Assembly (NCBI GenBank): GCA_964649725.1
Contig: CAZYTM010000008.1
Location: 62,001-126,000, forward strand
DNA: 64,000 nt
Direction of reading: 5' to 3'
Source of the DNA: CAZYTM01 sp964649725
Lineage (GTDB): Bacteria; Desulfobacterota; Desulfuromonadia; Geobacterales; Geobacteraceae
Below the pieces are notes generated by a model, which was not told the DNA's origin, did not search any database, and was given only the letters and a program-made list of their open reading frames with translations. Position 1 is the first letter of the stretch. Each line of letters begins with the position of its first letter. A program made the position numbers and the translations under genes. Positions 1 through 8,291 of the stretch are shown here, one piece after another.

Positions 1-1
1 G

Positions 2-262
2 GTTGCGGCCCGTGACGGAGTGCCGCTGCTCGCCCTGCGAAGTATAAGCGATACTGCTGAAGAGGAACTAGGTTTTTCAATCGAAGAATTTACCGATAAA
101 AACATGCTCTCCATCAAACCGGCCAAGGTTATCTGGGCCATCAGTCGCAAGCCTTGGCTGATTCCGCAACTGCTCCGGCTGGGAAGCAATTCGAAGCTGG
201 CCGGCGCAGCACTGGCCAATGCCGTCCAGCGGATCATCACCGACCTGGCTGCCGCCCAGTAG
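2..262 (+). CDS. Nucleosidase/phosphorylase family protein, C-terminal part (5' end outside window)
   Basis: An open frame enters from the left edge and ends at TAG 260-262. The segment VAARDGVPLLALRSISDTAE matches the conserved C-terminal part of the PNP/UDP and MTA/SAH nucleosidase fold, where the Ser-Asp of the SD-T motif binds the base. The Asp is the usual general acid. The tail is longer than in E. coli Mtn and resembles hopanoid-associated phosphorylases (HpnG) that release adenine from adenosylhopane. The neighbouring carotenoid gene fits an isoprenoid context, but HpnG versus an ordinary nucleosidase cannot be decided from 86 residues. Confidence 0.6.
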   Translation, partial: VAARDGVPLLALRSISDTAEEELGFSIEEFTDKNMLSIKPAKVIWAISRKPWLIPQLLRLGSNSKLAGAALANAVQRIITDLAAAQ

Positions 263-317
263 GGGCAAAAAGCAGGCTGCGCCCCCTCAAGCCAGATGAT
301 GCGGAAGTCCGCGCAGT

Positions 318-1577
318 TCAATAGAGCAGATATTTTACCCGCTGCTGACGAAACCTTTCAACATCTTCATGCCAGAGGGAGATCAATTCGCTGCCACTCT
401 TCCCCTGGCGCAAAGCAATTATAATCCTGTTGCTGCCAGCAAGATAATTGAACCCCTGCTCCTTGGCAAACTCCCTCTTCCCCTTCTTGTCCAGCAGGCG
501 GTAGACCTCGACCAGCAGGTGCATCCCTACCTCCAGAGGCTGGTAGGCAGCCGCATCGGTGATACTGATTCGCACCCCGCTGATCAACCTGTCACGATAT
601 TTTGGCCGGCTCGCCATCCCGGGAATGCTGCGCGGCTGGTAATTTATCTTGTCGAATCTGACCCCCGGGAGTTCTTTGCTGTTCATATTTTTTGCTACTC
701 TATCACCATCCAGACGCGGGGCACCGACCAGTTGGAACGGCGTAAGGGTGCCACGCCCCTCGTTGATACTGGTAGCCTCGAAGAAGCATATCCCGGGATA
801 GAGTAAGGCGGTTATAAAATCCGGGATATTCGGACTGGTCTTATACCAGGGGAGGCCGGTGGCCGGCCAGCGCATCCCCCGCTGCCAGCTCTCCATCTTT
901 ACCACATGCAGTTCAAGCCCTTCCAGACCGCTGAGGAATCGCTCCCCCTTTATCATCATTGCCAGTTCACCGACGGTCAATCCATGGGCAACCGGTATCG
1001 GGTAGAGACCGACAAAGGATTTGTATTCAGCTTCCACCAGCGGACCCGCCAGGTAGTCCCCCCCGAGTGGATTGGGACGGTCGAGCACCATGAATGGGAT
1101 TCCTGCCTTGGCAGCCGCCTGCATCGCCAGCCCGAGGGTCGAGATATAGGTATAGAAGCGACTGCCGATATCCTGGATATCGAAGAGCAGCAGCTCTACT
1201 CCTTGCAGCATCTCCGGAGTCGGTTGTTTCACTTCGCCATAGAGGCTGTAAACCGTTACCCCGCCGGGCCCGTCACTCTTGTTTGCCAGTTTCACCCCAT
1301 CTTCAGCCAGACCTTGCAGACCATGCTCCGGCCCGAACAGCGCTACCAGCTTGACCTCTTTGGCACGATAGAGGAGGTCAGCCAGATGTTCGCCATTCAC
1401 CATGGCGGTCTGGTTGGCAATAAGACCGACCCGCTTGCCGCGAATGGTGGCGAACCCATCCTCGAGCAGCACCTGGGCACCCGGTTTGACCGGCGCCGCC
1501 GTTGCCGGAATGGTACTGAACAGAACTAATGGCAGCATTGCAAACAGGAGATAGCGACGAACCGACTGCTCAGCCAC
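318..1577 (-). CDS. namZ: NamZ-type exo-beta-N-acetylmuramidase (DUF1343)
   Basis: DUF1343 proteins include NamZ, which removes N-acetylmuramic acid from the non-reducing end of peptidoglycan fragments. Family landmarks are all present: GLIANQTA, LFGPEHGLQG, FDIQDIGSRFYTYISTL, LDRPNPLGG, PVAHGLTVGEL and SPNIP. A signal peptide (RRYLLF then a hydrophobic stretch ending ATAA) points to the periplasm. I chose the GTG at 1577, which overlaps the end of the upstream carotenoid gene; the GTG at 1583 is an alternative and the longest frame (1652) runs deep into that gene. The overlap implies translational coupling, although the link between muropeptide recycling and carotenoids is not obvious. Enzyme activity is inferred from family membership. 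Confidence 0.8.
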   Translation of the reverse strand: MAEQSVRRYLLFAMLPLVLFSTIPATAAPVKPGAQVLLEDGFATIRGKRVGLIANQTAMVNGEHLADLLYRAKEVKLVALFGPEHGLQGLAEDGVKLANKSDGPGGVTVYSLYGEVKQPTPEMLQGVELLLFDIQDIGSRFYTYISTLGLAMQAAAKAGIPFMVLDRPNPLGGDYLAGPLVEAEYKSFVGLYPIPVAHGLTVGELAMMIKGERFLSGLEGLELHVVKMESWQRGMRWPATGLPWYKTSPNIPDFITALLYPGICFFEATSINEGRGTLTPFQLVGAPRLDGDRVAKNMNSKELPGVRFDKINYQPRSIPGMASRPKYRDRLISGVRISITDAAAYQPLEVGMHLLVEVYRLLDKKGKREFAKEQGFNYLAGSNRIIIALRQGKSGSELISLWHEDVERFRQQRVKYLLY

Positions 1578-2445
1578 GACCACTGGCCGCCCCGGACCAG
1601 GGGTAGTCACGAAGATGTTCAGCCAGTTCATCTTTACTGTAGCGATTGGCACGCCGCACCAGCAGGACTATGACGATAACGGTGGGGAGGGTGTAGATGA
1701 AGAGTCCGGTGAGGAAATGGAGTCTGGCATCGATAAGCCAGGCCATGGCCAGGTTGAAGACCAGTACCGACAGGTAGAGTATCGGCCCGAGCAGCGCTTT
1801 TAAAGGGAAATTGCGGATGCCGGCCGGCGGCTCATCGCTCTGCCGGCGTTTCTGGTTGTAAGAATCGAGCCGTTGCAGGACAAAGATCATCACCCCGCTA
1901 ACCAGCAGCCAGCCGCCGTAGTTGGCCAGTGGCACGCCGAAGTGGAGCCCGGGCTGCTGATAGCCGTAAATCTGGCCGAGGAACCATTTCGACCCCTGTA
2001 GCGAGACCGGATCGATGATGATGTCGAGAAAGGTCTGCAAAAACGCGCCGAGCAGCAGGGCGGCAAAGGATCGACGGATGGCACGGGTCTCCAGCGGCAC
2101 CATATCGCCTCGGCCGACCTTCAGCGGAGCCAGGATCCAGAGGGCGGTGGCGTAGCTGCAGTAACAGAGGAATACGTAGGAGAGTGAATCGAAGAACGGC
2201 ACCCCGGCGATCCAGAGTTCCCTGGTTTTAGTGATATCGATATAGTAGTACCAGCCATAGGGGAAGCCGGTGTTGATTGAGGAGAACTCCGAGGCAAAGG
2301 CTACCAGATAGCCGCAGACCAGGAACTGCAAGGTGGTCCGCCAGCCCAGATGGAGCACCGAAGCGACCAGATATACCGCCAGGAAGGCGAATACGTAGGG
2401 GCGCATGGTGATTGTGCCGACGGCTATCGTGAGTGCCTGATCCAC
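1570..2445 (-). CDS. Carotenoid biosynthesis membrane protein (CruF-like)
   Basis: An all-helical membrane protein with about seven hydrophobic segments. The motifs SSINTGFPYGWYYY, VPFFDSLSYVFLCY and IIIDPVSLQGSKWFLG are typical of the CruF/carotenoid 1',2'-hydratase family (PF04240). Members hydrate the psi ends of acyclic carotenoids or C50 carotenoids. The GTG at 2445 is preferred because GGAGG lies 5 nt upstream; the TTG at 2457 overlaps that Shine-Dalgarno sequence. A strong terminator sits directly upstream, so transcription depends on readthrough or an unseen promoter. The exact substrate cannot be deduced. Confidence 0.75.
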   Translation of the reverse strand: MDQALTIAVGTITMRPYVFAFLAVYLVASVLHLGWRTTLQFLVCGYLVAFASEFSSINTGFPYGWYYYIDITKTRELWIAGVPFFDSLSYVFLCYCSYATALWILAPLKVGRGDMVPLETRAIRRSFAALLLGAFLQTFLDIIIDPVSLQGSKWFLGQIYGYQQPGLHFGVPLANYGGWLLVSGVMIFVLQRLDSYNQKRRQSDEPPAGIRNFPLKALLGPILYLSVLVFNLAMAWLIDARLHFLTGLFIYTLPTVIVIVLLVRRANRYSKDELAEHLRDYPWSGAASGRG

Positions 2446-2457
2446 CTGTTCCTCCAA

Positions 2458-2485
2458 TCAAAAAACGGCGCATGAACGCGCCGTT
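2458..2485 (-). terminator. Rho-independent terminator after mlaD
   Basis: An 8-bp stem AACGGCGC/GCGCCGTT (2464-2471 and 2478-2485) is followed on the minus strand by TTTTTTG. It lies between mlaD and the carotenoid gene. Confidence 0.85.
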
Positions 2486-2507
2486 AGATTTATAATTAAT
2501 CCGAGCG

Positions 2508-2624
2508 GAGCGTGGATTTTGTGTCCTGGCAAGGCTGTCGAGGGTTTGCGCGGAGACGTAGCAGGGCTACGTTGCACAAGCAAACCAGAAGACTTACGCA
2601 GCCAGGGCGCAAAAGCCGCGCTCC
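2508..2624 (-). repeat. Dispersed palindromic element, copy 1
   Basis: A 117-bp unit bounded by imperfect inverted ends (GGAGCGTGGATTTTGTGTC and the complement of GGCGCAAAAGCCGCGCTCC). Its centre is ACGTAGC-AGG-GCTACGT, enclosed by a further stem GGTTTGC/GCAAACC. It abuts the stop codon of mlaD (2625-2627) with no spacer. Three related copies lie at 6757, 19713 and 62623. Confidence 0.85.
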
Positions 2625-3674
2625 TCAGAATAAGGTGCCGATGATGCTCCCCAGCACCGATATCGGCCCGGTATCGGCAAAGCCGTCCATCGCCTTTTCG
2701 GTCTTCTTCAGAGTCGCCGTGGCATCGCGATAGAGCTTGTCCTCGTTGACCAGCTTGCCGAGGGTCCCTTCGCCGCTGTTGATCTTGCGGGTGATCTCCT
2801 TGATATTGGTGGAGGCATCCCGCAGTTCGGTATACAGCTTCTCGTCATTTACCAGCTTGCCCAAGCTCCCTTCACCCTTGTTGATCTTTGCAGCGATCTC
2901 CTTGACATCCTTCATCCCATCCTTGATGTCTGTCATGGCAACCTTGGCATCGTTATAAAAAGCATCGTCATTGACCAGTTTGCCGAGACTCCCCTCGCCG
3001 CGGCTGATCTTGCCGGTTACATCCTTCAGGTAGGCGACCGTTTCGTTGGTATTATTATAGAGCGCCTTGTCGTTCAGCAGCAATGCCAGCGAGCCGTCAC
3101 CCCGGTCGAATTTTTCCGTGATGTTGTTCAGATTGCTGATGGTATTACGCAAATTTACGCGGTTGTCGCTCAGTATGGCAGATATTTTATGCATCACTTC
3201 GTTCTGGTTCTTGTTCAGTTCATTGATCAACACCTTGGCATCCTTGGTCAGATCGCTGACATTGTCGACGATGATGTCGATATTGGCAACATCCTTCCCT
3301 TTGACCGTCTCTCCTGCCTGCAACAGAGCTGCCGTAGGAGAGCCGAAGGTGAGGCCGAGAAACTGCCCCCCCAGCAGGTTGGTCAGGCGCAGCATGGCAA
3401 CTGTATCAGTTCTGATCTGGGTCCCCTCCTTGACCGTAAAATCGACCTGCACCTTGTCGCTCAGGACATTGATCGACGTGATCCGCCCTACGTCGACGCC
3501 GGCCAGACGGACCGGGTCCCCCATCTTCAGCCCGGTGACACTGGAGAGATAGGTCTTGTAGGGGACGTCACGCTTGAAGGGATTCCACTTTTCGCCGATC
3601 TCCAGCATGATGCCGAGCACAACCATGCCGCAGACGAAAAAAATGCCGACCTTCTTTTCAACGGAAATCGCCAT
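2625..3674 (-). CDS. mlaD: MlaD-family (MCE domain) lipid transport protein
   Basis: Substrate-binding component of an Mla-type ABC system that moves phospholipid between inner and outer membrane. Residues 1-30 hold one membrane anchor (VGIFFVCGMVVLGIML), then an MCE domain (about 35-115) with LTNLLGGQFLGL. The C-terminal half contains four repeats of about 45 residues around the motif G-E-G-S/T-L-G-K-L-V-N-D-x-x-L-Y, probably helical. At 349 aa it is much longer than E. coli MlaD (183 aa), as in many deltaproteobacterial and plastid homologues. GAGGAGG supports the start. It lies 87 nt downstream of mlaE; the usual ATPase mlaF is not between them. Confidence 0.88.
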   Translation of the reverse strand: MAISVEKKVGIFFVCGMVVLGIMLEIGEKWNPFKRDVPYKTYLSSVTGLKMGDPVRLAGVDVGRITSINVLSDKVQVDFTVKEGTQIRTDTVAMLRLTNLLGGQFLGLTFGSPTAALLQAGETVKGKDVANIDIIVDNVSDLTKDAKVLINELNKNQNEVMHKISAILSDNRVNLRNTISNLNNITEKFDRGDGSLALLLNDKALYNNTNETVAYLKDVTGKISRGEGSLGKLVNDDAFYNDAKVAMTDIKDGMKDVKEIAAKINKGEGSLGKLVNDEKLYTELRDASTNIKEITRKINSGEGTLGKLVNEDKLYRDATATLKKTEKAMDGFADTGPISVLGSIIGTLF

Positions 3675-3718
3675 GTAGTACTGCCTCCTCTATTGCAGAA
3701 CGGCTGTTCTGCTCTCCT

Positions 3719-3745
3719 ATTATACCAAAAAACGCCGTCTTGCAA
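3719..3745 (-). promoter_or_regulatory. Possible sigma-70 promoter for mlaD
   Basis: TTGCAA, a short 15-bp spacer, then a perfect TATAAT, about 45 nt upstream of the mlaD start. An imperfect palindrome GCAGAAC-N4-GTTCTGC lies between the -10 and the ribosome binding site and could be an operator or leader hairpin. Confidence 0.5.
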
Positions 3746-3761
3746 CGGTTATCATCCATCG

Positions 3762-4535
3762 TCACATGAGAATCCGCGTCAAAAAGTAATCGGCAACCAG
3801 GATCATCATGAAAGAAAAAACCACTGAACGGGTCGTCGACTGGCCGATCCCGCGCGCCCCGCCAGAGGTATTGAAACCGACGTAACAACAGATGAGCGCA
3901 ATAATCCCGCCGAACACGAACGCCTTGATCAGACCGTTGCCGACCTCTTTCAGTTTAAGTGCCGCAGTCATACTGTCATAGTAGGTGGCATAGGAGACAA
4001 AGATTTTCGGGTGCAGGTTACTGATGATCGCGCCGCCGATAATGCCGATGCAATCTGCATAGACAACCAGCGCCGGCACACAGATGAGACAGGCGATCAT
4101 GCGCGGCATGGCCAGATAGCGGACCGGGTTGATATCGAGGGTCTTCAGGGCATCGATCTCCTCGTACACCTTCATAACACCGAGTTCTGCAGCCATGGCC
4201 GAACCGGCCCTGCCGGCGACGAGGAAACTGGTCATGACCGGCCCGAGTTCCCGCACCATTGAGTGACCTACTATGGCGCCGATTATGTTCTGGCCGCCAT
4301 ACTTCTGCAGTTCGACCCCGGTCTGCAGTGCCAGCACCATGCCGACGAAAAAGGCCATAACACCCGCCACCGGCAGGGTTTCGTAGCCGATGATCGCCAT
4401 CTGGGTAAAGATGCTGGACATATTGCGCGGCGCCTCGCGGAAAAAGTATAATGTCTGGCCGAGCAGGATCATCATGTCCCCGACTATCTCGACAAAACGT
4501 ATGATCTTTTTCCCGATCCTCTCAAAGAAAGCCAT
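3762..4535 (-). CDS. mlaE: MlaE-family lipid ABC transporter permease
   Basis: Inner-membrane permease of the Mla retrograde/anterograde phospholipid transporter. Five to six hydrophobic helices are visible. The conserved MlaE core VRELGPVMTSFLVAGRAGSAMAAELG is followed by EEIDALKTLDINPVRYLAMPR, the segment that couples to the ATPase. Length (257 aa) is normal. The start ATG overlaps the stop of the upstream W-P-L-Y repeat gene (TAATG), implying coupled translation. The ATPase MlaF must be supplied from elsewhere. Confidence 0.9.
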   Translation of the reverse strand: MAFFERIGKKIIRFVEIVGDMMILLGQTLYFFREAPRNMSSIFTQMAIIGYETLPVAGVMAFFVGMVLALQTGVELQKYGGQNIIGAIVGHSMVRELGPVMTSFLVAGRAGSAMAAELGVMKVYEEIDALKTLDINPVRYLAMPRMIACLICVPALVVYADCIGIIGGAIISNLHPKIFVSYATYYDSMTAALKLKEVGNGLIKAFVFGGIIALICCYVGFNTSGGARGIGQSTTRSVVFSFMMILVADYFLTRILM

Positions 4536-6088
4536 TATTTGTTACTCCCTGCCGGCAGGCCGGTGCTGGCCACATCTGCCTCACCCCAGCCAATTCCGAA
4601 CGGCAGCCAGAAGAGCGCCAGTCTTTTGCTCCCGCCCCTGTTACGGTAGTTGATCAGCCCCTTCATCAGACTCAATTCGGTCACCTTCTGTTCAGTCCGG
4701 TAAAAGATGAGCGGAAATAGTTCATAGGCAAGTTCTTCCCCACGCGTCTGATGCCAGTAGAGATTCCAGAACAGCGACAATGCCGAGTTCCCCTTGTCGT
4801 CCCACTTATGGTTATATAGCCGCCAGAATGGTGCCCAGCTCCTTTCGATCCCCTCCTTGTCAAGAATCGGCTCGATCGGTGCAGGTATACCGAGGGTCTT
4901 CACTCCGGTTGTCTCCTGGCGATAGATAAAGAGCGGCCAGAGGGCCGTCTTGCGCCGCACAGAGCCATCATTTGGCCATATCTCCCGGTTGTCGGTGAAG
5001 AAAAAATAGAGCAGCCGGTCCCGCTCCTGGCGAAAGGTATCGGAACTTATCTCGTCATAGTGGTAAAGCGGCCAGAGTATCCAGCGCTGCATACTCTGCC
5101 TGCTGCGGTCTACCGAATAGAAGGGGAGCAGACTGGTAGCATTGCGTTTTTCCCCTCTCACCGTCCACCAGAACGGCCAGAAATAGTCACGTACCTCTTC
5201 ATTCCTCTCACTGTCAGAAGCGTAGCCAAAGAATGGCCAGAGGTAATAGCGGGAGCGTTTGGTCGGAGTATCTGTGGCCGCATAAAAGGGGAAAAGATAG
5301 AGGCTCGAGCTCGGCTTGTCAGTATCGAGACCTTTCTCCTCGCTGGAATAGATCGGCCAGAGGACAAAACGCCGCTGGTAGACCCCCTTCTTGGCCGCCT
5401 CTCCATATAGAGGCCAGAGACTGAAACCAGATTCATTCTCGCCGGAAGTAAAGTTGAAAATCGGATAGAGCAGGTTGGTCGAAGTGGTACCCCTGTTCAC
5501 TGTCCTGCCGTATATCGGGAAGAGTACAAAGTGGTACTCATCACGCCAGAACCGTTCATAGATATCACCGTAGAGCGGGAATATCGATCTATAGGGACCA
5601 TATTTCTTCGACTCACCTCTTATGTAGAAGGGGAAGAGCATGCTGCTCTCTTCGCGCTCTTCTGACTCATTCTTCCTGAAGGTCTTGCTCTGGAACAGTT
5701 TGAGAAACTGGAAGCTCTCTGTCTCTGGCGCTCGTTCGGAGGCTGCCAAAGGGTAGAGATAATCTCTCGCCAGTGTGTCGTTCTTTTCGTTGGCAGTCTG
5801 GTAGAAGAGCGGCCGGACCGCCAGGTCAACGTCATCACCTTTGTGCTGTATCTTGATCAGTGGCCCGAGAATGCCAAGATTGCTGTACCCCTCCTTCGGA
5901 CTCTGCCGGTAATCGACCAGTGGCCAGAAGGTAAAGATAGTCCCTTCAGTCCCGTCATCTGCTGCAGCAGCGGCACTCTGCGTAAGAGAACAGAAGAGCA
6001 GGAGAAGCCCTATGCATAGATGATGCGTACCTATATGCCCCTCCTGACACGGAATCTGACTGACATTAAACGTAGATATTATCCTCAC
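4535..6088 (-). CDS. Exported protein with many W/F-P-L/F-Y/F repeats, function unknown
   Basis: A 517-residue protein whose sequence repeats an aromatic motif at least fifteen times: FWPLV, LFPFY, IFPLYG, LFPIYG, LWPLYG, LWPIYS, LFPFY, LWPFFG, FWPFWW, LLPFYS, LWPLYH, LWPLF. Repeats are 20-35 residues apart and separated by charged, Asp/Glu/Arg-rich turns. This looks like a beta-repeat fold, either a propeller or an outer-membrane barrel. A hydrophobic segment (about 23-40, CIGLLLLFCSLTQSAAAAA) is a probable signal peptide. The GTG start at 6088 is the only sensible in-frame start. Translational coupling to mlaE (TAATG) suggests an outer-membrane partner of the Mla system, but that is inference. 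Confidence 0.7.
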   Translation of the reverse strand: MRIISTFNVSQIPCQEGHIGTHHLCIGLLLLFCSLTQSAAAAADDGTEGTIFTFWPLVDYRQSPKEGYSNLGILGPLIKIQHKGDDVDLAVRPLFYQTANEKNDTLARDYLYPLAASERAPETESFQFLKLFQSKTFRKNESEEREESSMLFPFYIRGESKKYGPYRSIFPLYGDIYERFWRDEYHFVLFPIYGRTVNRGTTSTNLLYPIFNFTSGENESGFSLWPLYGEAAKKGVYQRRFVLWPIYSSEEKGLDTDKPSSSLYLFPFYAATDTPTKRSRYYLWPFFGYASDSERNEEVRDYFWPFWWTVRGEKRNATSLLPFYSVDRSRQSMQRWILWPLYHYDEISSDTFRQERDRLLYFFFTDNREIWPNDGSVRRKTALWPLFIYRQETTGVKTLGIPAPIEPILDKEGIERSWAPFWRLYNHKWDDKGNSALSLFWNLYWHQTRGEELAYELFPLIFYRTEQKVTELSLMKGLINYRNRGGSKRLALFWLPFGIGWGEADVASTGLPAGSNK

Positions 6089-6132
6089 GTTTCTTTCCGA
6101 GTCAACAAAAAACGTTTATTTTCCCAGCTTTA

Positions 6133-6165
6133 TAAAAAATAAGGCCCGTCTTTAGCAGACGGGCC
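6133..6165 (-). terminator. Rho-independent terminator after leuD
   Basis: Perfect 9-bp stem GGCCCGTCT/AGACGGGCC (6143-6151, 6157-6165) with a minus-strand tail TTATTTTTTATA. Confidence 0.9.
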
Positions 6166-6191
6166 TGTCAACAATCCTTGCTGGTGTCTGT

Positions 6192-6719
6192 TCAGTATTT
6201 CTGATCCGCATAATCGACCCAGCCACCAGCCAGCACCAGTGCCTTGTCGAAGGGGGAAATCTCAAAGGGGAAGGTCTCGCTCTTGCCTCCACCTGTTATG
6301 GTCACTCTCTGGCCTGCCACATCGATCGCCATTGCCGCATCAGGGGAACCGGAATAGCCTAAAATACGCTCGATTTGCTCCTTGGGGAGCTCTATCGCCG
6401 CCATCCCGCAGTTGAACATGTTCTGCCTGAAGATACGGGCAAAAGATTCAGCAACCACGGCAGTGATGTCGTTAACCTCGAACACCCACGGTGCATGCTC
6501 GCGGGAAGAACCACAACCGAAATTAGCTCTGGAGACGATTACCCTCGCCTGCCTGGTCTTCTCCCCCTTCGGATCGAATCCGGGGAGCTTCAGGTCCTCC
6601 AGGATATAAGGCTGCAGATCTTCCTTGGTGATCTCGGTCAGGTACTTGGCCGGAATGATCTCGTCGGTATTGATATCTCCGCGGTCGAGAAAGAGTACAG
6701 GGCCGCCAAATGTTTTCAT
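6192..6719 (-). CDS. leuD: 3-isopropylmalate dehydratase small subunit
   Basis: Swivelling small subunit of isopropylmalate isomerase, second step of leucine synthesis. The hallmark FGCGSSREHAPW and NTDEIIPAKYL segments are present. At 175 aa it belongs to the compact LeuD/HacB type. I start at the second ATG (6719), because AAGGAG directly touches the first ATG (6728) but sits 9 nt from the second. It is downstream of leuC with a 124-nt gap occupied largely by a decayed copy of the dispersed palindromic element. Confidence 0.93.
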   Translation of the reverse strand: MKTFGGPVLFLDRGDINTDEIIPAKYLTEITKEDLQPYILEDLKLPGFDPKGEKTRQARVIVSRANFGCGSSREHAPWVFEVNDITAVVAESFARIFRQNMFNCGMAAIELPKEQIERILGYSGSPDAAMAIDVAGQRVTITGGGKSETFPFEISPFDKALVLAGGWVDYADQKY

Positions 6720-6756
6720 ATCTATCATCTCCTTAGAGTTAATTTTTCAATGACAT

Positions 6757-6843
6757 GGGTTCTACAAGCGCCAGGTGCCCAAGGGCTTGCGCAAGAACGT
6801 ACGCCGCGCAAACGATCCAACAGGGGGCGGAAAACCGCGTTCC
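6757..6843 (-). repeat. Dispersed palindromic element, copy 2 (decayed, internally deleted)
   Basis: Matches copy 3 along GCCAGGT, GCCCAAGGG, TACGCCGCGCA, CGATCC and the end GGCGGAAAACCGCG, but the central hairpin GTAGC-AGC-GCTAC is missing. Its right end touches the leuC stop codon (6844-6846). It lies inside the leuC-leuD operon. Confidence 0.65.
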
Positions 6844-8127
6844 CTACAAATATTTGCGCGGGTCGGCCATCTTCCCTTCTATCGCCGTCGCCGCACTGGT
6901 TGCCGGTGACATAAGATGGACCATCCCCCCTTTGCCCATTCGCCCCATGAAGTTCCGGTTGGTGGTGGAGGCACAGACCTCCCCATCGGCCAGTACTCCG
7001 TTGGACATACCGAGGCAGGCGCCACAGGTCGGGTTGGTAACACAGAAGCCCGCCTCCATGAAGATGTCGATCAACCCCTCATGCAGGGCATCCTTGTAGA
7101 TCTTAGGGGTCGCCGGAGAGAGGATGGCACGAACCGTTGGCGCGATCTGCCGGCCTTTGAGGATCTGGGCGGCAATACGCAGGTCCTCCAGCCGCCCGTT
7201 GGTGCATGAGCCAAGATATACCTGGTCTACCGGCGTACCTGCCATCTCGGTGATAGTCTTGACCTGATCCGGCTTGTACCCATGGGTGACGATCGGCTCA
7301 AGATTTGACAGATCGAAGTCGAGCACCTTTTCGTAGTCCGCATCCGCATCCGAACACCACTGCCGGTAATCGGCCAGGGCCGCCTCTTTCGAAGCGAACT
7401 CAGTATTGATGAACGGCCAGAGATAATCGACCGTCACCATGTCCGGCATACATATACCGGAGGTCCCCCCCGCCTCGATCGCCATGTTACAGAGGGTCAT
7501 GCGCGACTCCATGGTCATGGTATCGACAATCGGGCCACGGAACTCCATGACCCGGTCGGTGGCCCCGTTGACACCTATCTGGCCGATCAGGAAGAGGATC
7601 ACATCCTTGGCATAGACCCCCTTCGGCAGGGTACCGTTCAGATTGAAGCGAATCGTCTTCGGTTCACGGAAGGCGCAGACCCCCTTGAGGATACCGACCT
7701 CCAGATCGGTGGTGCCGATTCCTGCGGCAAAGGCGCCAAAAGCGCCATGGGTACAGGTATGAGAATCCCCCATGATCACCGTGAACCCCGGGCGGATGAA
7801 CCCCTGCTCCGGGAAGAGTGCATGACAGACCCCATTGGCGCCGATATCGAAAAAGTCCTTGATGTTATGGCGTCTGGCCCAATCCCTTAACATTTTGGCC
7901 TGGGTGGCGGTCTTGCTGTCCTTGCTCGGCGTCACATGGTCGATAACCGCCTTGATGTTGGTGGTATTGAAGACCCGGTCCTTCCCGCGCGCCATGAGAT
8001 CGGCAATGGCAATCGGGGTAGTAATCTCATGACATAGCACTCTGTCGAGCTTCAGCACATAGGTCCCTGGAAACGGCTCGTCTACCAGGTGACTGGCAAA
8101 TATCTTTTCCGCTGTAGTCTTCCCCAT
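6844..8127 (-). CDS. leuC: 3-isopropylmalate dehydratase large subunit
   Basis: Aconitase-family [4Fe-4S] enzyme interconverting 2- and 3-isopropylmalate. Cluster ligand segments are visible as VYLGSCTNGR and PTCGACLG, and the substrate segment as MGDSHTCTHGAFG. At 427 aa it is the shorter LeuC/HacA type. The start MGKTTAEKIF at 8127 has GGAAT about 7 nt upstream; the longer frame to 8199 lacks family similarity. It is divergent from the LOG-family gene and drives leuD. leuB is not in the window. Confidence 0.94.
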   Translation of the reverse strand: MGKTTAEKIFASHLVDEPFPGTYVLKLDRVLCHEITTPIAIADLMARGKDRVFNTTNIKAVIDHVTPSKDSKTATQAKMLRDWARRHNIKDFFDIGANGVCHALFPEQGFIRPGFTVIMGDSHTCTHGAFGAFAAGIGTTDLEVGILKGVCAFREPKTIRFNLNGTLPKGVYAKDVILFLIGQIGVNGATDRVMEFRGPIVDTMTMESRMTLCNMAIEAGGTSGICMPDMVTVDYLWPFINTEFASKEAALADYRQWCSDADADYEKVLDFDLSNLEPIVTHGYKPDQVKTITEMAGTPVDQVYLGSCTNGRLEDLRIAAQILKGRQIAPTVRAILSPATPKIYKDALHEGLIDIFMEAGFCVTNPTCGACLGMSNGVLADGEVCASTTNRNFMGRMGKGGMVHLMSPATSAATAIEGKMADPRKYL

Positions 8128-8228
8128 GTAACAATTCCTTTCACCAGTGTTATTGGTATATTCACCGCTAACTGTAAACAAAAGGTTTTGACAAATCAAT
8201 TTAATAATTGTTCGATATCGCTTAACAT

Positions 8229-8257
8229 TTGCCTCTTGCAGACGCTGATGCTATACT
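8229..8257 (+). promoter_or_regulatory. Sigma-70 promoter for the LOG-family gene
   Basis: TTGCCT, 17-bp spacer, TATACT, 34 nt upstream of the ATG at 8292. Confidence 0.6.
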
Positions 8258-8291
8258 TTCCGGAATTTCGCCAAGGAGAAGCATATACCCC

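Noticed and set aside
5990..6060. Internal AGGAGGGG in the W-P-L-Y repeat gene as a better start site
   Set aside because: No in-frame ATG, GTG or TTG follows it at usable distance, so the GTG at 6088 was kept.
6720..6728. Upstream ATG of leuD as the start
   Set aside because: The Shine-Dalgarno AAGGAG abuts it with no spacer, whereas the ATG at 6719 is at ideal distance.
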